A stretch of DNA of 16,281 bases, from positions 1 through 16,281 of the forward strand of contig NZ_JAOQJF010000049.1 of the NCBI RefSeq assembly GCF_025567195.1. The letters are read 5' to 3'. Shown one piece after another: positions 4,913 to 13,048 of this stretch (within the stretch, counting starts at the first letter, position 1; every line of letters starts with the position of its first letter). The position numbers and the translations under genes were made by a program. The stretch is from Alitiscatomonas aceti (GTDB lineage: Bacteria > Bacillota > Clostridia > Lachnospirales > Lachnospiraceae). The notes under the pieces are model-generated. The model was not told the origin of the DNA and did no database searches. It worked only from the letters and a program-made list of their open reading frames with translations.

Positions 4913-5213
4913 AAGAAAACCGAAATATGGACTGGAGAACCGTATGGCCCTGATCGGGATCACCACAGTGGTGTTAAGCCTTGCCGTGGTGGTCAATATC
5001 GGTGCGTCCTCTCTTCGGGAAAAGGACCTGGAATACCAGGCCAGGGAGCAGAACCTGGAAAAGCTGGAGGCGAAGGAAGTCGCCAGGACCGCTCAGCTCG
5101 AGGAGTACCGCGTGTACGTCCAGACCAAGCAGTATGTGGAAAAGGTCGCCAAGGAAAAGCTGGGCCTGGTCAAAAAAGACGAGATTTTGTTTAAGGCAGA
5201 GGAATCCAGGTAG
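4884..5213 (+). CDS. divIC: Septum formation initiator (DivIC/FtsB-type) protein
   Basis: This bitopic membrane protein of the divisome pairs with FtsL and DivIB at the septum. The 109 residues have a basic cytosolic tail (KRSRNRRNKRKPKYG), one membrane segment at about 21-42 (MALIGITTVVLSLAVVVNIG), an extracytoplasmic coiled coil at about 45-85 (KDLEYQAREQNLEKLEAKEV) and a terminal YVEKVAKEKLGLVKKDEILF motif characteristic of the DivIC/FtsB family. GAGG sits 4 bases before ATG 4884. The start lies inside the end of yabQ. In B. subtilis divIC occupies the same position after yabQ; yabR (S1 domain), which follows it there, is missing here and spoIIE comes next. Confidence 0.92.
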   Translation: MKRSRNRRNKRKPKYGLENRMALIGITTVVLSLAVVVNIGASSLREKDLEYQAREQNLEKLEAKEVARTAQLEEYRVYVQTKQYVEKVAKEKLGLVKKDEILFKAEESR

Positions 5214-5250
5214 ATCGTGTCATGGAATTTTTTATGGACTGCCCGGAAAA

Positions 5251-5283
5251 CTGACAAATATTTCCCCCTGATCTGTTTATAAT
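5251..5283 (+). promoter_or_regulatory. Spo0A-type sigma-A promoter of spoIIE with 21-bp spacer
   Basis: CTGACA (5251-5256, 5 of 6 matches to TTGACA) and a perfect TATAAT (5278-5283) are separated by 21 bp instead of 17. B. subtilis spoIIE has the same atypical 21-bp spacing and needs Spo0A-P. TGACAAA (5252-5258) overlaps the -35 and matches 5 of 7 bases of the 0A box TGTCGAA. The start would be near 5290. Confidence 0.7.
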
Positions 5284-5311
5284 ATGGTACGCAGGTTAGG
5301 AGGGATTTTTT

Positions 5312-6727
5312 GTGTTAAAAAGGCGGGCGGTACATAAGGACATGGCGGAGGCCAACGTTTACGCGGCCAGGCGGCTGAAGGACATGGCCCAGTCCCTGGG
5401 CGGGCTGGCAAAGACCTTTGGGCGGTGCCGGGAGGAGCCGGGGCTTTCCAGAGAGGACGGCATCGCGGCCCTGGAGGCGGCGTCGGCCATGGTATGCGGA
5501 GCGTGCGAGTCCTGCGGGATCCAGAGGGAATGCAGGCGGGGCGGGGATGATGAGAATTATTATCTGTATTATCTTCTGCGGACCTTTGAAAAAAAGGGCT
5601 GTGTGGAGTATGAGGACATGCCCCGGCGGTTTCTGGAGGTATGCCGGAGAAAATCGGATTATCTGGGGCAGCTGAACCGGAACCTGGGGCGGGCCACCAT
5701 GAACCTGACCTGGAAAAACCGCTTTCTGGAGAGCCGGGCCGCAGTCATGACCCAGTTTGAGGAGCTGGCGGGGATCCTGGAGGAATTTTCCGGCCAGATG
5801 GAGCAGGCCCTGGATGTGACCATGACCTGGGAGGGAGAGCTGAAGACGGCCTTACGGAAACGGCAGATCGACGTGGAAAGCCTCCTGGTGCTCCAGTACG
5901 GCCAGGGACGGCGGGAGGTGTTCATGACCGCCCGGATGACCAACGGCCGCTGTATGACGGCCAGGGACGCCTCAGAGGCCATTGCCAGGGTCATGAAGGG
6001 CAGCTTCAGCGCCGCCCGGGACGGGAAGGCCATCATCACCAGGAATCCGGCCTCCTTCCGGTTCATTGAGGACGGCAGGTACCGGATCCTGTTCGGGTCC
6101 TCCAGGGTCCCCAGGGACGGCGAGGAGGTCTCCGGCGACAGCTACACCTTTAAGAGCGGCCTTCCGGGCCAGGCCATCTTAAGCCTGTCCGACGGCATGG
6201 GCAGCGGCCAGGCGGCCAGCGAGGACAGCGAGAAGGTCATGGAGCTGACGGAGCAGCTTCTGGGCACGGGCTTTTCAGCCAGGTCGGCCCTGAAGCTGGT
6301 GAACACGGTGCTTCTGCTGACCGGGCAGAACGACCGTCCGGCGACTCTGGACCTCTGCCTGGTGGATCTTTATTCCGGAGTGGCGGAGGCCATGAAGCTG
6401 GGAGCCGTGGCCTCCTTTATCATGGGCCGGGACGGTGTGGAGGTGCTGGAGTCGGAGCATGTGCCCGCCGGGGTCATGAATCCGGTGGAGCCGGTGATGA
6501 TCTCAAAGAAGCTCTGGGACGGGGACCGGATCGTCATGGTCAGCGACGGCGTCCTGGACGCCATGCCGGGGGCGGAAAAGGAAGCGGCGTTTTCGGATTT
6601 CCTTGCCGGTCTGCCGGCGGCCGGGCCCCAGGAGACAGCGGAGATGATCATGGCCTTTGCCCTGTCCTTTGACGGGGAGCCCAGGGACGATATGACTGTG
6701 CTGGTGGGCGGTATCTACGGGAGATAG
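5312..6727 (+). CDS. spoIIE: Stage II sporulation protein E, short form lacking the membrane domain
   Basis: This PP2C-type serine phosphatase dephosphorylates SpoIIAA to release sigma-F in the forespore. The 471 residues split into a regulatory region (about 1-240) beginning HKDMAEANVYAARRLKDMAQ, with a CX2CX2CX5C cluster (Cys62, 65, 68, 74), and a phosphatase domain (about 245-471). Metal-binding acidic residues are visible: Asp294 in LSDGMGSG, Asp412 in VMVSDGVLDA and Asp459/460 in RDDMTVLVGG. B. subtilis SpoIIE is 827 residues, with ten N-terminal membrane helices that bring it to the septum; none are present here, and only about 100 bases separate this start from divIC. The GTG start follows AGGAGGG (5299-5305) and a good promoter, so the short form appears genuine rather than a miscalled start. 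tilS follows 72 bases later. How it reaches the septum is unexplained. Confidence 0.93.
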   Translation: MLKRRAVHKDMAEANVYAARRLKDMAQSLGGLAKTFGRCREEPGLSREDGIAALEAASAMVCGACESCGIQRECRRGGDDENYYLYYLLRTFEKKGCVEYEDMPRRFLEVCRRKSDYLGQLNRNLGRATMNLTWKNRFLESRAAVMTQFEELAGILEEFSGQMEQALDVTMTWEGELKTALRKRQIDVESLLVLQYGQGRREVFMTARMTNGRCMTARDASEAIARVMKGSFSAARDGKAIITRNPASFRFIEDGRYRILFGSSRVPRDGEEVSGDSYTFKSGLPGQAILSLSDGMGSGQAASEDSEKVMELTEQLLGTGFSARSALKLVNTVLLLTGQNDRPATLDLCLVDLYSGVAEAMKLGAVASFIMGRDGVEVLESEHVPAGVMNPVEPVMISKKLWDGDRIVMVSDGVLDAMPGAEKEAAFSDFLAGLPAAGPQETAEMIMAFALSFDGEPRDDMTVLVGGIYGR

Positions 6728-6799
6728 GAGCCGGAAACGGCAGGTCCGGACGCTGGCGGCGGCCTGCCGGTGCAGCGCTGGAAAACAGGAGATGAGAGA

Positions 6800-8209
6800 G
6801 TGACAGGAGAGGCTGTAAAACAGAGAGTAAGGGAATATATGCGGTCCTGGGAGATGACAGAGCCGGGGGACGGGCTCCTGGCCGGGGTGTCGGGAGGCGC
6901 CGATTCCGTCTGCCTTCTTTTCCTGCTGGACGAACTGAAAGAGGAGCTGGGGATCCGCCTGGCGGCCTTTCATTTAAACCATGGCCTGCGGGGAGCGGAG
7001 GCAGACCGGGATGAGGCCTATGTGAAGGAGATCTGCGGCCGTCTTGGCATCCCTCTGGCAGTGGCTCATGAAAATGTGGCAGAGTATGCGGCGGCCCGGG
7101 GGATCTCCGGGGAGGAGGCGGGCCGGATCCTGCGGTATGAGTATATGAAGGAGACGGCAGAGCAGTTTTCCTGTCAGAAGACGGCCACGGCCCACCACCG
7201 GGACGACAGTGCGGAAACGGTGCTTTTTAACATGTTCCGGGGGAGCGGCCTTAAAGGGCTTTCCGGGATCCGGCCGGTCCGGGGGGAGGTGATCCGGCCT
7301 CTCCTCTGCCTGTCCCGTGCAGAGATCGCCGGATACCTGGAGGAAAGAGGGATCCCCTGGTGCGAGGACTCCACCAATGGGGAAAATGTGTATACAAGAA
7401 ACAGGATCCGCAACCAGCTTCTGCCCTGGGTGAAGGAAAACATCAACGCCAGGGCTCCGGAGCATATCCTGGCGGCTGCGGAGCTGGCAGCCCAGGCAGA
7501 CGCGTATTTTGCGGAGCTGGCAGAAAAGCTTCTGGCGGACGCTGGGGACCTGGATCGGCTGCCGGAGGACGCGGGAGATGTTCCAGAGGCATTGGCAGTG
7601 TCCATCCCCACAGAGATCTTCGACCGCCAGCCGCCGGTGGTCCAGGGCTATCTGGTGCGGGCCATGGTATCCCGGGCAGCGGGCAGTCCCAGGGATATTT
7701 CCGCAAGGCATGTGGAGGCGGTGCGGGCCCTGACGGGGCCGGGGGGAGGAACGGAGGCGGTCCTTCCATACGGGCTCAGGGCCGTGCGTGGCTATGACCG
7801 CCTGGAGGTGGCTCCAGAAAAACGGCTTTTGTCCCGGGCGGCCGGAGAAAGGGCTTTGGAGGCATTTCCCATTAAGACCCGGCTGCTTCCTTATAAAAAA
7901 GGAATGGAAATTCCCAAAAACCAGTATACGAAATGGTTTGATTATGATAGAATCAAAGGTGCGTTATCCGTCAGGACCAGGGAAAGCGGTGATTATCTCA
8001 TGATCGCCGGGGGGAAAAGAAAGCTTTTAAAGCGTTTTTTCATAGATGAAAAGATTCCGGAGGAGAAACGGGCATCCATCCCGCTTCTGGCAGAGGGAAG
8101 CCATGTGCTCTGGGCCATGGGATACCGCATCAGTGAATTTTATAAGATCACGGAGAATACCCGTACTATATTGGAAGTTCAAGTTTGCAAAGGAGAAGAA
8201 AATGGCTGA
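6800..8209 (+). CDS. tilS: tRNA(Ile)-lysidine synthase TilS
   Basis: TilS modifies C34 of the CAU anticodon of tRNA-Ile2 to lysidine using ATP and lysine, so that AUA is read as Ile. The 469 residues hold the N-type ATP-pyrophosphatase P-loop SGGADS (31-36), the LNHGLRG motif (about 60-66) and TAHHRDDSAETVLFNMFRGSG (about 130-150). A central helical domain and the C-terminal TilS domain (RESGDYLMIAGG, KRKLLKRFFIDEKIP, LWAMGYRISEFYKIT) complete the protein. The start is GTG 6800 with AGGAG 8 bases upstream; an in-frame GTG at 6770 has no RBS. Its last 8 bases overlap hpt, so the two are coupled. It is essential in most bacteria. The tilS-hpt-ftsH order is conserved in Firmicutes. Confidence 0.97.
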   Translation: MTGEAVKQRVREYMRSWEMTEPGDGLLAGVSGGADSVCLLFLLDELKEELGIRLAAFHLNHGLRGAEADRDEAYVKEICGRLGIPLAVAHENVAEYAAARGISGEEAGRILRYEYMKETAEQFSCQKTATAHHRDDSAETVLFNMFRGSGLKGLSGIRPVRGEVIRPLLCLSRAEIAGYLEERGIPWCEDSTNGENVYTRNRIRNQLLPWVKENINARAPEHILAAAELAAQADAYFAELAEKLLADAGDLDRLPEDAGDVPEALAVSIPTEIFDRQPPVVQGYLVRAMVSRAAGSPRDISARHVEAVRALTGPGGGTEAVLPYGLRAVRGYDRLEVAPEKRLLSRAAGERALEAFPIKTRLLPYKKGMEIPKNQYTKWFDYDRIKGALSVRTRESGDYLMIAGGKRKLLKRFFIDEKIPEEKRASIPLLAEGSHVLWAMGYRISEFYKITENTRTILEVQVCKGEENG

Positions 8210-8729
8210 AAATGTTCGTATTTTATTGAAGGAAGAAGAGGTTGATAAAAGGATCGCGGAAGTGGCGGCAATGATCAACCGGGACTATGCAGGAAAAGAG
8301 GTGCATCTGATCTGCATCTTAAAGGGCGGCGTGTTCTTTACATGCGAGCTGGCCAAGCGGCTGACGGTGCCTGTATCCATGGATTTCATGTCTGTTTCCA
8401 GCTATGGCAGCGGCACCGAGTCCTCCGGCGTGGTGCGGATCGTAAAGGATCTGGACGAATCCATTGCGGGAAAGAATGTGCTGATCGTGGAGGACATCAT
8501 CGATTCTGGCCGGACCCTGGCCTATCTGATCGAGATCTTAAAGCAGAGGAACCCGGAGTCCATTCATCTGTGTACGCTGCTGGATAAGCCGGAGCGCCGT
8601 GTGAAGAAGCAGGTGAAGGTGGATTATACCTGCTTTGAGATCCCCGACGAGTTTGTGGTGGGCTTTGGCCTGGATTATGACCAGAAATACCGGAATCTTC
8701 CGTATATCGGCGTTGTAGAATTTCAGTAA
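8202..8729 (+). CDS. hpt: Hypoxanthine phosphoribosyltransferase
   Basis: This purine-salvage enzyme converts hypoxanthine or guanine plus PRPP to IMP or GMP. The 175 residues match type I HPRT. Visible are LICILKGGVFFTCELAKRL (about 36-54), the flexible SSYGSGTESSG loop, the PRPP-binding signature VLIVEDIIDSGRTL with acidic pair Glu97-Asp98, and the base-binding end FVVGFGLDYDQKYRNLPYIG. The ATG at 8202 lies in the AGGAGAAGAAAATG context within the end of tilS, overlapping it by 8 bases. ftsH starts 12 bases after the stop. In B. subtilis the Hpt-TilS pair also regulates ftsH transcription, which fits this linkage, though that function cannot be read here. Confidence 0.97.
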   Translation: MAENVRILLKEEEVDKRIAEVAAMINRDYAGKEVHLICILKGGVFFTCELAKRLTVPVSMDFMSVSSYGSGTESSGVVRIVKDLDESIAGKNVLIVEDIIDSGRTLAYLIEILKQRNPESIHLCTLLDKPERRVKKQVKVDYTCFEIPDEFVVGFGLDYDQKYRNLPYIGVVEFQ

Positions 8730-8741
8730 GGAGGCAGCCAG

Positions 8742-10553
8742 TTGAAACAGAACCAGCAGTTTCGTGGAATGGGACTGATCCTGCTTGTGATGGCGCTGAT
8801 CTTTTTTGCGTCCACACTGAGCCAGCAGGGAAACCTGTTCAGCGATGAGATGACATACCAGGAGTTCATGACGTCTGTGGAAAACGGCGCGATCGAGACG
8901 GCCCTGATCCGCCAGAACGCCCAGACGCCCACCGGCGTCGTAATGACGATCCTGACAAATGGAGAACGCGGAAAGATCGCCGTGTCTGATGTGATGGAGG
9001 TCCAGCAGCTTTTCCGGGAAAAGGGGATCGACTATCTGGTGGATGATGTTCCCAAAGACAATTATCTGATGACCATTATCCTTCCCATCGGTCTTTCCGC
9101 TGTGGTGATCATGTTCCTGATGATGTACATGAACGCCCGGATCGGAGGAGGCGGCGGAAACAGCAAGATGATGAACTTTGGAAAAAGCCGGGCAAAAATG
9201 AGCCGCACCAATTCGGTGGATTTTTCCAAGGTCGCCGGTCTTGAGGAAGAAAAAGAAGATTTAGAGGAAATTGTGGATTTCCTGAAAAATCCGAAAAAAT
9301 ATACAGATGTGGGAGCCAGGATCCCCAAGGGCGTGATCTTAGTGGGCCCTCCGGGAACTGGTAAGACCCTCTTAGCCAAGGCTGTGGCCGGGGAGGCAGG
9401 CGTTCCCTTCTTCTCCATCTCCGGCTCTGACTTTGTGGAGATGTTTGTGGGCGTAGGCGCATCCCGTGTCCGCGATCTGTTTGAGGACGCCAAGAAGAAC
9501 GCCCCCTGTATCGTGTTCATCGACGAGATCGACGCTGTGGCCAGACGCCGCGGCACCGGTATGGGCGGCGGTCACGACGAGCGGGAGCAGACCTTAAACC
9601 AGCTTCTGGTGGAAATGGACGGCTTCGGTGTCAACGAGGGGATCATCGTCATGGCGGCCACCAACCGGGTCGATATCCTGGATCCGGCGATCCTGCGTCC
9701 CGGCCGTTTTGACCGGAAGGTGGGTGTTGGAAAGCCCGATATCCGCGGCCGGGAGGAGATCCTTCAGGTCCATGCGGCGGAAAAGCCCCTGGGCGATGAT
9801 GTGGACTTAAAGCGGGTGGCCCAGACCACCGCAGGCTTTACCGGAGCGGATCTAGAGAACCTGTTAAACGAGGCGGCCATCCTGTCGGCCAAGGGAGGGC
9901 GCCGTTTCATCCGCCAGGCGGATATCGACCAGGCCTTTGTAAAGGTAGGGATCGGAGCGGAGAAGAAGAGCAAGGTGATCTCTGAAAAGGAAAAGAAGAT
10001 CACTGCCTACCATGAGGCGGGCCACGGGATCCTGTTCCACGTGCTGCCGGATGTGGGCCCTGTCCATACCATTTCCATCATCCCTACGGGAATGGGCGCA
10101 GCCGGCTATACCATGCCTCTGCCGGAAAAGGATGAGATGTTCAACACAAAAGGAAAGATGCTCCAGAATATCATGGTATCCCTGGGCGGACGGATCGCGG
10201 AGGAGCTGATCTTCGGCGATGTGACCACCGGGGCGTCCCAGGATATCAAGCAGGCCACCGCCATTGCCCGGGCCATGGTGACTGAGTACGGTATGTCTGA
10301 GAAGGTGGGAATGATCAATTACGGCGGCGATGAGAATGAGGTGTTCATCGGCCGGGATCTGGCCCATGCCAGAAGCTACGGCGAGAGTGTGGCTACGGCC
10401 ATTGACAGCGAGGTAAAGCGGATCATCGACGAATGCTATGAAAAAGCAAAGAAGATCATCCTGGAACATGAGAATGTGCTTCATAAGTGCTGTGAACTTC
10501 TGCTGGAAAAGGAAAAGATCAGCCAGGACGAGTTTGAGGCGCTTTTTGAATAG
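8742..10553 (+). CDS. ftsH: ATP-dependent zinc metalloprotease FtsH
   Basis: This membrane-anchored AAA+ hexameric protease degrades misfolded membrane proteins and regulators; in B. subtilis it is also needed for sporulation. The 603 residues include membrane segment 1 (about 7-24, MGLILLVMALIFFAST), a short external domain, and membrane segment 2 (about 105-130). Then come Walker A GPPGTGKT (202-209), Walker B IVFIDEIDA, the second region of homology ATNRVDILDPAILRPGRFDR, and the zinc site HEAGH (424-428) with the third ligand Asp501 in GASQDIKQ. The TTG start is supported by AAGGAGG at 8729-8735. The length is close to the usual 600-650. It is the last gene of the + strand block and is followed by a terminator at 10574-10625. 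Confidence 0.98.
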   Translation: MKQNQQFRGMGLILLVMALIFFASTLSQQGNLFSDEMTYQEFMTSVENGAIETALIRQNAQTPTGVVMTILTNGERGKIAVSDVMEVQQLFREKGIDYLVDDVPKDNYLMTIILPIGLSAVVIMFLMMYMNARIGGGGGNSKMMNFGKSRAKMSRTNSVDFSKVAGLEEEKEDLEEIVDFLKNPKKYTDVGARIPKGVILVGPPGTGKTLLAKAVAGEAGVPFFSISGSDFVEMFVGVGASRVRDLFEDAKKNAPCIVFIDEIDAVARRRGTGMGGGHDEREQTLNQLLVEMDGFGVNEGIIVMAATNRVDILDPAILRPGRFDRKVGVGKPDIRGREEILQVHAAEKPLGDDVDLKRVAQTTAGFTGADLENLLNEAAILSAKGGRRFIRQADIDQAFVKVGIGAEKKSKVISEKEKKITAYHEAGHGILFHVLPDVGPVHTISIIPTGMGAAGYTMPLPEKDEMFNTKGKMLQNIMVSLGGRIAEELIFGDVTTGASQDIKQATAIARAMVTEYGMSEKVGMINYGGDENEVFIGRDLAHARSYGESVATAIDSEVKRIIDECYEKAKKIILEHENVLHKCCELLLEKEKISQDEFEALFE

Positions 10554-10573
10554 GCACACTTAAGAAAATAAAG

Positions 10574-10625
10574 TAAAACGGCGTTTGGACAAAAGAAACA
10601 CAGGCAGACGCCGTTTTATTTTATC
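10574..10625 (+). terminator. Terminator after ftsH
   Basis: TAAAACGGCGT (10574-10584) pairs perfectly with ACGCCGTTTTA (10608-10618) around a 23-base loop, then TTTTAT follows. The A-run on the left means it may also work on the minus strand. It ends the tilS-hpt-ftsH message. Confidence 0.85.
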
Positions 10626-10805
10626 TAATATAAAATTTGAACAAAATATTGAAGGCCAAAGTAAATACTGCTAATTTTTTTTTTGAAATAAATTCATGTT
10701 TGTGCACACTTATACGGAAACGTATGCTATATTACTACTCGTAACCCCCCCAATACATTATATAGTTTTTGCTATACCCCATAAGAGACATAATACCTTT
10801 TCCGG
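10626..10805 (+). other. AT-rich intergenic DNA with candidate promoter, possible small RNA start
   Basis: No gene is seen between ftsH and the next gene (about 410 bp). Here a T-run (10675-10684) precedes TTGTGC (10700-10705), followed after 17 bp by TATGCT (10723-10728), or by TATATT (10728-10733) with a preceding TGC. ATACG-GAAA-CGTAT (10712-10725) is a hairpin with a GNRA-type loop, or an operator-like palindrome, over the spacer. A transcript from here to the terminator at 10806-10838 would be about 100 nt and has no credible coding sequence. Confidence 0.35.
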
Positions 10806-10838
10806 AAAAAGGCCAGCGATTCCCCGCTGGCCTTTTTT
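10806..10838. terminator. Bidirectional-looking intrinsic terminator
   Basis: AAAAAGGCCAGCG (10806-10818) and CGCTGGCCTTTTTT (10825-10838) form an 8-bp GC-rich stem extended by A-T pairs, ending in six T residues. There is no gene between this and the previous terminator, so it either ends a small RNA or is a second barrier. Confidence 0.85.
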
Positions 10839-10879
10839 CTGTCCGGAAGCAGGGAAAGGCCGGGCATGAAAAATAGTCC

Positions 10880-10908
10880 GTGCAATTCCCGGGGAAATCC
10901 TGTATAAT
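10880..10908 (+). promoter_or_regulatory. Promoter of the GH13 gene
   Basis: A perfect TATAAT (10903-10908) is preceded by TG, with a poor -35 (GTGCAA, 10880-10885) 17 bp upstream. A weak -35 would suit activator control. The start is expected near 10915. Confidence 0.5.
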
Positions 10909-10963
10909 AATAAACAGAAGAAAAATAAGACAACATAGGAGACAGAGAGGAGAAGCTGTTTTT

Positions 10964-13009
10964 ATGGAAAAAGCGGCTCTGTTTTGCGACGAGACTGCGG
11001 AATACCGGTGTCCGGAGGAACCAGATCCCGGCGACCTTGTGACCCTGCGGTTTCGGACAGCAAAAAATAACGCGGATCATGTTTCTATGATCATATGTGG
11101 AAGCGGCCAGCGGATCGAGCTTTATAAGGCAGAGAGCCGGGGGCGGTTCGATTTTTATGAGACTGTGATCTCGGTGGGAAAAACGGCCCTCCGTTTTTAT
11201 TTTGAGATAAAAAAAGGCAGAGAGACCTGTCTTTACAACCGGCTGGGAGTAACGAAGGATATACAGAGACAGCAGATGTTTGCCATTACTCCTGGCTTTC
11301 ATGTGCCGGACTGGGCCAAGGGCGCTCTCATGTACCAGATCTTCATTGACCGGTTCTGCAACGGCGATCCGGATAATGATGTGGTTTCAGACGAGTATAT
11401 TTACATTGGCTTCCCGGTGATGAAGATCGACGACTGGAGAGAGGATCTGTCAGTGCTGGATGTGGACCGGTTTTACGGCGGTGACCTCCAGGGGATCTGG
11501 GACAAGCTGGATTACCTCCAGGACATGAAGGTGGAGGTGCTGTATCTGAATCCGATCTTCGTGTCGCCCTCCAACCACAAATATGACACCCAGGACTATG
11601 AGCATGTGGATCCCCATTATGGGGTGATCGTAAAGGAGGCCGAGGGCCTGGCCGACGAGTATGACAGCGACAACGGCCACTCGGAAAAATATGCGGTCCG
11701 GACCACGGATATGGAAAATCTGGAGGCCAGCGACGCCTTTTTTGCCCGTTTTATGGAAGAGGTCCATAAGCGGGGCATGCGGGTGATCCTGGACGGCGTG
11801 TTCAACCACTGCGGCTCCTTTAATAAGTGGCTGGACCGGGAGAAGATATATGCCGGAAGATCCGGCTATGAGCCGGGAGCCTATCTGGATCCGGAGAGCC
11901 CCTACCAGAAGTTTTTTAAGTTTTCGGATGAGAACGGATGGCCCGACAATGGCTCCTATGAGGGCTGGTGGGACCATAATACCCTTCCAAAGCTTAATTA
12001 TGAGGGCTCGGAGGTGTTATATCAATATGTTCTGGATATTGCGAAGAAGTGGCTGTCGCCGCCATATAACATCGACGGTTGGCGGCTGGACGTAGCGGCA
12101 GATCTGGGACACTCACCGGAAATGAACCATCAGTTCTGGCGGGATTTCCGGAAGGTGGTGAAGGAGACGAACCCGGACGCGCTGATCCTGGCAGAGCATT
12201 ATGGAGACGGCTCCTCCTGGCTCGGAGGCGACCAGTGGGATACGATCATGAATTACGATGCCTTCATGGAGCCTCTTTCCTGGTTCTTAACAGGGCTTGA
12301 AAAGCACAGCGACCGGGCCGACGGCCATCTGTACCAGAACAGCCAGGCGTTTATGTGTACCATGCTTTACAATATGAGCTGGATGCAGACGCCGTCCATG
12401 ATGGCGGCCATGAACGAGCTTTCCAATCACGATCACTCCCGTTTCCTTACCAGGACCAACCGACAGGTGGGGCGGCTGGATTACCGGGGGAAGGCGGCGG
12501 CCTCAGAGGGGATCAATCTCGGGATCTTCCGGGCGGCGGTGGTGGTCCAGATGACCTGGCCTGGGGCGCCGACGATCTATTACGGCGATGAGGCCGGTGT
12601 CTGCGGATGGACGGATCCGGACAGCCGGCGGACATACCCCTGGGGCCAGGAGGATCTGGAGCTGATGGAATTCCACCGGTATCTGGCGGGGATCCGAAAC
12701 TGGAACCGGGCCTTCCGGACGGGCTCCTTTAAGCCGCTGCTGGCAGAGAATGGCATGATCGCCTACGGCAGATTCCAGGAAAATGAGCGGGGCGTGGTGC
12801 TGGTCAACAGTGAGAGCTTTACCCAGAGGGCTCAGATCCCTGTATGGGAGGCAGAGGTGACCGGAGATTCCATGGACCGGATCATGGAATCCAGCGTGGA
12901 GCGGTACAATGTGGGACGTCTCCCGTACCCGGTCAGGGACGGGATCCTGACCGTTGAGATCGGTCCCTTCTGTGCCATGATCTTTGAGGAAAAAGTGCTT
13001 GATTTTTAA
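10964..13009 (+). CDS. Intracellular GH13 alpha-glucan hydrolase (neopullulanase/cyclomaltodextrinase type)
   Basis: This alpha-amylase superfamily enzyme probably cleaves maltodextrins, cyclodextrins or pullulan-derived oligosaccharides in the cytosol, since there is no signal peptide. The 681 residues comprise an N-terminal beta-rich CBM34-like domain (about 1-110), a (beta/alpha)8 barrel from about 115 (GALMYQIFIDRFCNGDPDND), and a C-terminal beta domain from about 600. Conserved regions are VILDGVFNHCG, GWRLDVA with nucleophile Asp376, LAEHYG with acid/base Glu411, and LSNHDHSR with transition-state Asp490. PTIYYGDEAG lies near residue 540. ATG 10964 is chosen over the in-frame ATG at 10880 because GGAG lies about 11 bases upstream and 10880 is within the promoter. 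It appears to be a single gene; no T-tract terminator follows before the tRNA. Subfamily and substrate cannot be settled from sequence alone. Confidence 0.9.
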   Translation: MEKAALFCDETAEYRCPEEPDPGDLVTLRFRTAKNNADHVSMIICGSGQRIELYKAESRGRFDFYETVISVGKTALRFYFEIKKGRETCLYNRLGVTKDIQRQQMFAITPGFHVPDWAKGALMYQIFIDRFCNGDPDNDVVSDEYIYIGFPVMKIDDWREDLSVLDVDRFYGGDLQGIWDKLDYLQDMKVEVLYLNPIFVSPSNHKYDTQDYEHVDPHYGVIVKEAEGLADEYDSDNGHSEKYAVRTTDMENLEASDAFFARFMEEVHKRGMRVILDGVFNHCGSFNKWLDREKIYAGRSGYEPGAYLDPESPYQKFFKFSDENGWPDNGSYEGWWDHNTLPKLNYEGSEVLYQYVLDIAKKWLSPPYNIDGWRLDVAADLGHSPEMNHQFWRDFRKVVKETNPDALILAEHYGDGSSWLGGDQWDTIMNYDAFMEPLSWFLTGLEKHSDRADGHLYQNSQAFMCTMLYNMSWMQTPSMMAAMNELSNHDHSRFLTRTNRQVGRLDYRGKAAASEGINLGIFRAAVVVQMTWPGAPTIYYGDEAGVCGWTDPDSRRTYPWGQEDLELMEFHRYLAGIRNWNRAFRTGSFKPLLAENGMIAYGRFQENERGVVLVNSESFTQRAQIPVWEAEVTGDSMDRIMESSVERYNVGRLPYPVRDGILTVEIGPFCAMIFEEKVLDF

Positions 13010-13027
13010 TTGATTTTGTGATATCAT
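12999..13027 (+). promoter_or_regulatory. Promoter of tRNA-Tyr
   Basis: TTGATT (12999-13004) and TATCAT (13022-13027, 5 of 6 matches) are 17 bp apart. The -35 overlaps the stop of the GH13 gene, and the start would fall near 13033, about 15 bases before the tRNA. Confidence 0.6.
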
Positions 13028-13048
13028 TTTGACTTGTCAGAATGATAT
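13021..13048. repeat. Inverted repeat abutting the tRNA 5' end
   Basis: ATATCATTTTGAC (13021-13033) and GTCAGAATGATAT (13036-13048) are complementary at 12 of 13 positions, with a 2-base centre that as RNA would give a CUUG tetraloop. The right arm ends exactly one base before the tRNA. It overlaps the promoter -10. Confidence 0.6.

Noticed and set aside
6738..6772. Regulatory hairpin between spoIIE and tilS (GGCAGG with CCTGCC)
   Set aside because: Only 6 bp with a long loop in GC-rich DNA and no T-tract; it could arise by chance.
6974..7711. Minus-strand open frame (245 codons) opposite tilS
   Set aside because: A shadow of tilS codons with no recognisable domain and no start signals.
9864..10559. 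Minus-strand open frame (231 codons) opposite ftsH
   Set aside because: Antisense to the conserved protease domain; composition is that of a complement strand.
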